This document shows positions 62,675 to 64,000 of a stretch of 64,000 nucleotides of DNA, one piece after another. The stretch spans positions 4,025,437 through 4,089,436 of the forward strand of contig PTFA01000020.1 of NCBI GenBank assembly GCA_003342895.1, read 5' to 3'. The stretch comes from Casuarius casuarius. Lineage: Eukaryota > Chordata > Aves > Casuariiformes > Casuariidae. A model generated the notes under the pieces. That model did not search any database. It was not told the origin of the DNA and worked only from the letters and a program-made list of their open reading frames with translations. The first letter of the stretch is position 1. The number at the start of each line of letters is the position of its first letter. The translations under genes were made by a program, and so were the position numbers.

Positions 62675-62880
62675 GCCGGGAGCCGAGGGCCCTGCCAGAA
62701 ATCAGCGCTCACTCCCAGTTAGCCCCTCCGGGATCGCTGCCGTGTCGTTTCGGCAGGGACGGCCCCAGCCCTCCTCGGCGGAGACGAGGGCTGCCCTGGC
62801 ACCGGAGCCGGCGGCACCGCGGGGGAAACGTGCCGGCAGGGAGGGCACCCAGGCAGCCCTCTCGGAGCAAGNGCGAGCTA
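62675..62880. promoter_or_regulatory. Small CpG-island-like patch
   Basis: About 20 CpG in about 205 bp at roughly 70% G+C, including GATCGCTGCCGTGTCGTTTC, CTCGGCGGAGACGAGG and GGAGCCGGCGGCACCGCGGG. By hand the CpG observed/expected is near 0.8. A plus frame of 179 codons (62554-63093) crosses it, ends in Phe- and Lys-rich low-complexity sequence, and resembles nothing known. A candidate exon follows at 63434. This is the best place in the window to look for a transcript start, but no core promoter is evident. Confidence 0.5.
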
Positions 62881-63433
62881 GATAAAATCCAGGTTAAGAG
62901 CCAGATGTTTAGAACAGCACTCAGAACACTCCAAACTCTACTTTTCTTGATTAAGAGAGCTCTTTTTCTTTTTTTCTTCCAAAAACCCTTCTCATGTGAA
63001 GGAAAACTTGAGACCAAGGGAAGATACATTAAAAAAAAAAAGTATGATTTTCACCCCTATCATCTAATCAGACCTATTAGGAGTTTCAATTAGCAAGTGT
63101 TGTTTCACTACAGGAAAGAATTCCTTATAACGGAAAGATGATTATTTATCTAAATCCCGTAAGAGCATCCTCCTCTGTAGGACAAATTGCCTATGACCAA
63201 AGTAATTGGCTCAGATGTGAAAGACTTCCATTACGCGTAGCACCGAGCTTGTGGCAGCTGGTACTATCAGCAGAATCGATACAAATGTGATAAATAGGCA
63301 ACATATTGGAGAAGAAGCACTCCCCTAATCTATGCAGGCAGGTTGCATTGCCTTAACATTGCACATCCGGCGAGCATCTGCCCCATCTACCAGGTACGCA
63401 GCTTTAAAAGCCACCCCAACCCCCCCCGCCCAG

Positions 63434-63531
63434 GCTAGTGCTGCAAAGGCAGGAGATGGGGAGGTGAAGCGGCCGAGAAACAAACCACGTCCCTACCAAC
63501 AGGACTTGCAGGCAAACCCAAAATCTGGCAG
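63434..63531 (+). other. Candidate exon, one frame open
   Basis: A C-rich acceptor (CCCCAACCCCCCCCGCCCAG) ends at 63433, and the donor GGCAG|GTAAGG begins at 63532. The 98-bp interval is open in the frame starting at 63434 and encodes a basic stretch containing GDGEVKRPRNKPRPYQQD. It lies about 550 bp downstream of the CpG-rich patch at 62675-62880, the arrangement expected near the start of a gene. No family is recognised and no start codon is assigned. Confidence 0.25.
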
Positions 63532-63702
63532 GTAAGGCCTATAATTCAGGTATCCAGATAAAAAACGGACTGTTTAACATGGTACCAAAATCCATACATA
63601 ACAGTATTCCCCTNTACCCCTCCCCTCCACTTCTCTCTGCTTATTTTGAGAATTTAAGTAAGGATCAGGGCTTTCTTCTGGGGTTTTATCAGCGACTTTG
63701 AC

Positions 63703-63765
63703 TTTTTTTTTTTTTTTTTTTAAATAGACAGAACCATGTATAATATACAACTTTTTTTTTTTTTT
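63703..63765. repeat. Two T runs (T19 and T14) separated by 30 nt
   Basis: T runs at 63703-63721 and 63752-63765 with AAATAGACAGAACCATG-type sequence between them. On the minus strand these are A runs. Confidence 0.9.
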
Positions 63766-64000
63766 CCTTGAAGGCTTGAGCCAAAGCAAGTCGAAGTCAA
63801 TTGAAAGACGACCAATGACTTCAGTAGGTTTTGGCTCCAGCCCTAAGTGCACACCACATGCCAGACATGATGGCTGGTTCTATATCTGTCTCTAGGAAGC
63901 ACTTAAGAATTGAAATGAGGAAAGGGAAGAAGAGAGCAAGTCTGTGTATATNACACACTGTATGTTCAACTGGCTTCAATAAATTTCAGAAGCAGCACAC

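Larger units (their letters stand above)
60641..64000. other. Unique DNA flanking the CR1 relic and CpG patch
   Basis: Beyond the (CCACA)n, (GA)n, purine tract, CpG patch, candidate exon and paired T runs, nothing is supportable. The stretch 63080-63320 is complex, repeat-free sequence that could be conserved, but I cannot test this. Confidence 0.6.

Noticed and set aside
62554..63093. 179-codon plus frame, the longest in the window
   Set aside because: It crosses a CpG-rich patch where stops are rare, contains an N, ends in Phe- and Lys-rich low-complexity sequence and resembles no family I know.
1..64000. CRISPR arrays, operons, Shine-Dalgarno-led genes, phage or plasmid functions
   Set aside because: No regularly spaced repeats, no gene density or coding style of a prokaryote. 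Composition and the CR1 relic indicate vertebrate nuclear DNA.
1..64000. tRNA, 5S, U6, 7SK and Y RNA genes
   Set aside because: No B-box/A-box pair, cloverleaf or recognisable 5' signature of these RNAs was seen apart from the weak U4-like fragment.
1..64000. Endogenous retrovirus or LTR pairs
   Set aside because: No long direct repeats, primer-binding site or retroviral protein motifs were recognised. A dedicated LTR search would be needed to exclude solo LTRs.

Overview
The window looks like non-coding nuclear DNA from a vertebrate, most likely a bird. It is AT-leaning, contains many short homopolymer and dinucleotide runs, and is stop-rich in all six frames. There are no operon-like packed genes, and no Alu, L1, B1/B2 or MIR element that I could recognise by eye. 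The one transposon I recognise with confidence is a diverged 3' fragment of a CR1 LINE at about 60155-60640 (minus strand). CR1 is the dominant avian and reptilian retroposon. The lineage call rests on that element plus the low repeat load, and I cannot name the species or locus.

I recognise no protein-coding gene, tRNA, rRNA or complete small RNA. The longest open frames (about 120-179 codons) resemble no family I know. Most sit in locally GC-rich DNA where stops are rarer, overlap other frames, or fall inside the CR1 relic. I therefore annotate no CDS. The window could be an intron or intergenic DNA. Several short segments have a good splice acceptor and donor at an exon-like spacing (3626-3674 minus; 6551-6664, 7185-7233, 33449-33498, 36386-36479 and 63434-63531 plus). 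These are leads only, since such pairs also arise by chance in 64 kb.

Layout. 1-6.5 kb: unique sequence with a C14A9 run. 6.5-7.3 kb: two candidate non-coding exons. 7.3-13.3 kb: AT-rich unique sequence with twin C-rich tracts. 13.37-13.61 kb: a perfect 2 x 37 bp tandem duplication followed by an AT-rich palindromic patch. 15.7-16.1 kb: a 21-bp palindrome, then a 61-A homopolymer. 16-27 kb: unique sequence. 27.8 kb: a strong CTCF-like motif. 28-51 kb: unique sequence with (AT)n, (AC)n, poly(A) runs and a possible U4 snRNA fragment. 51.3-53.2 kb: CpG-richer patches, one with a CTCF-like motif in the opposite orientation. 56.2-56.4 kb: a strongly strand-biased A/C tract. 60.2-60.6 kb: the CR1 relic. 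62-63.6 kb: a purine tract, a small CpG-rich patch and a candidate exon.

One assembly-level signal stands out. I count 47 single-base Ns between 15838 and 63952, and none in the first 15837 bases. Sequence provenance or heterozygosity masking probably changes near 15.8-16.1 kb, close to the 61-A run.
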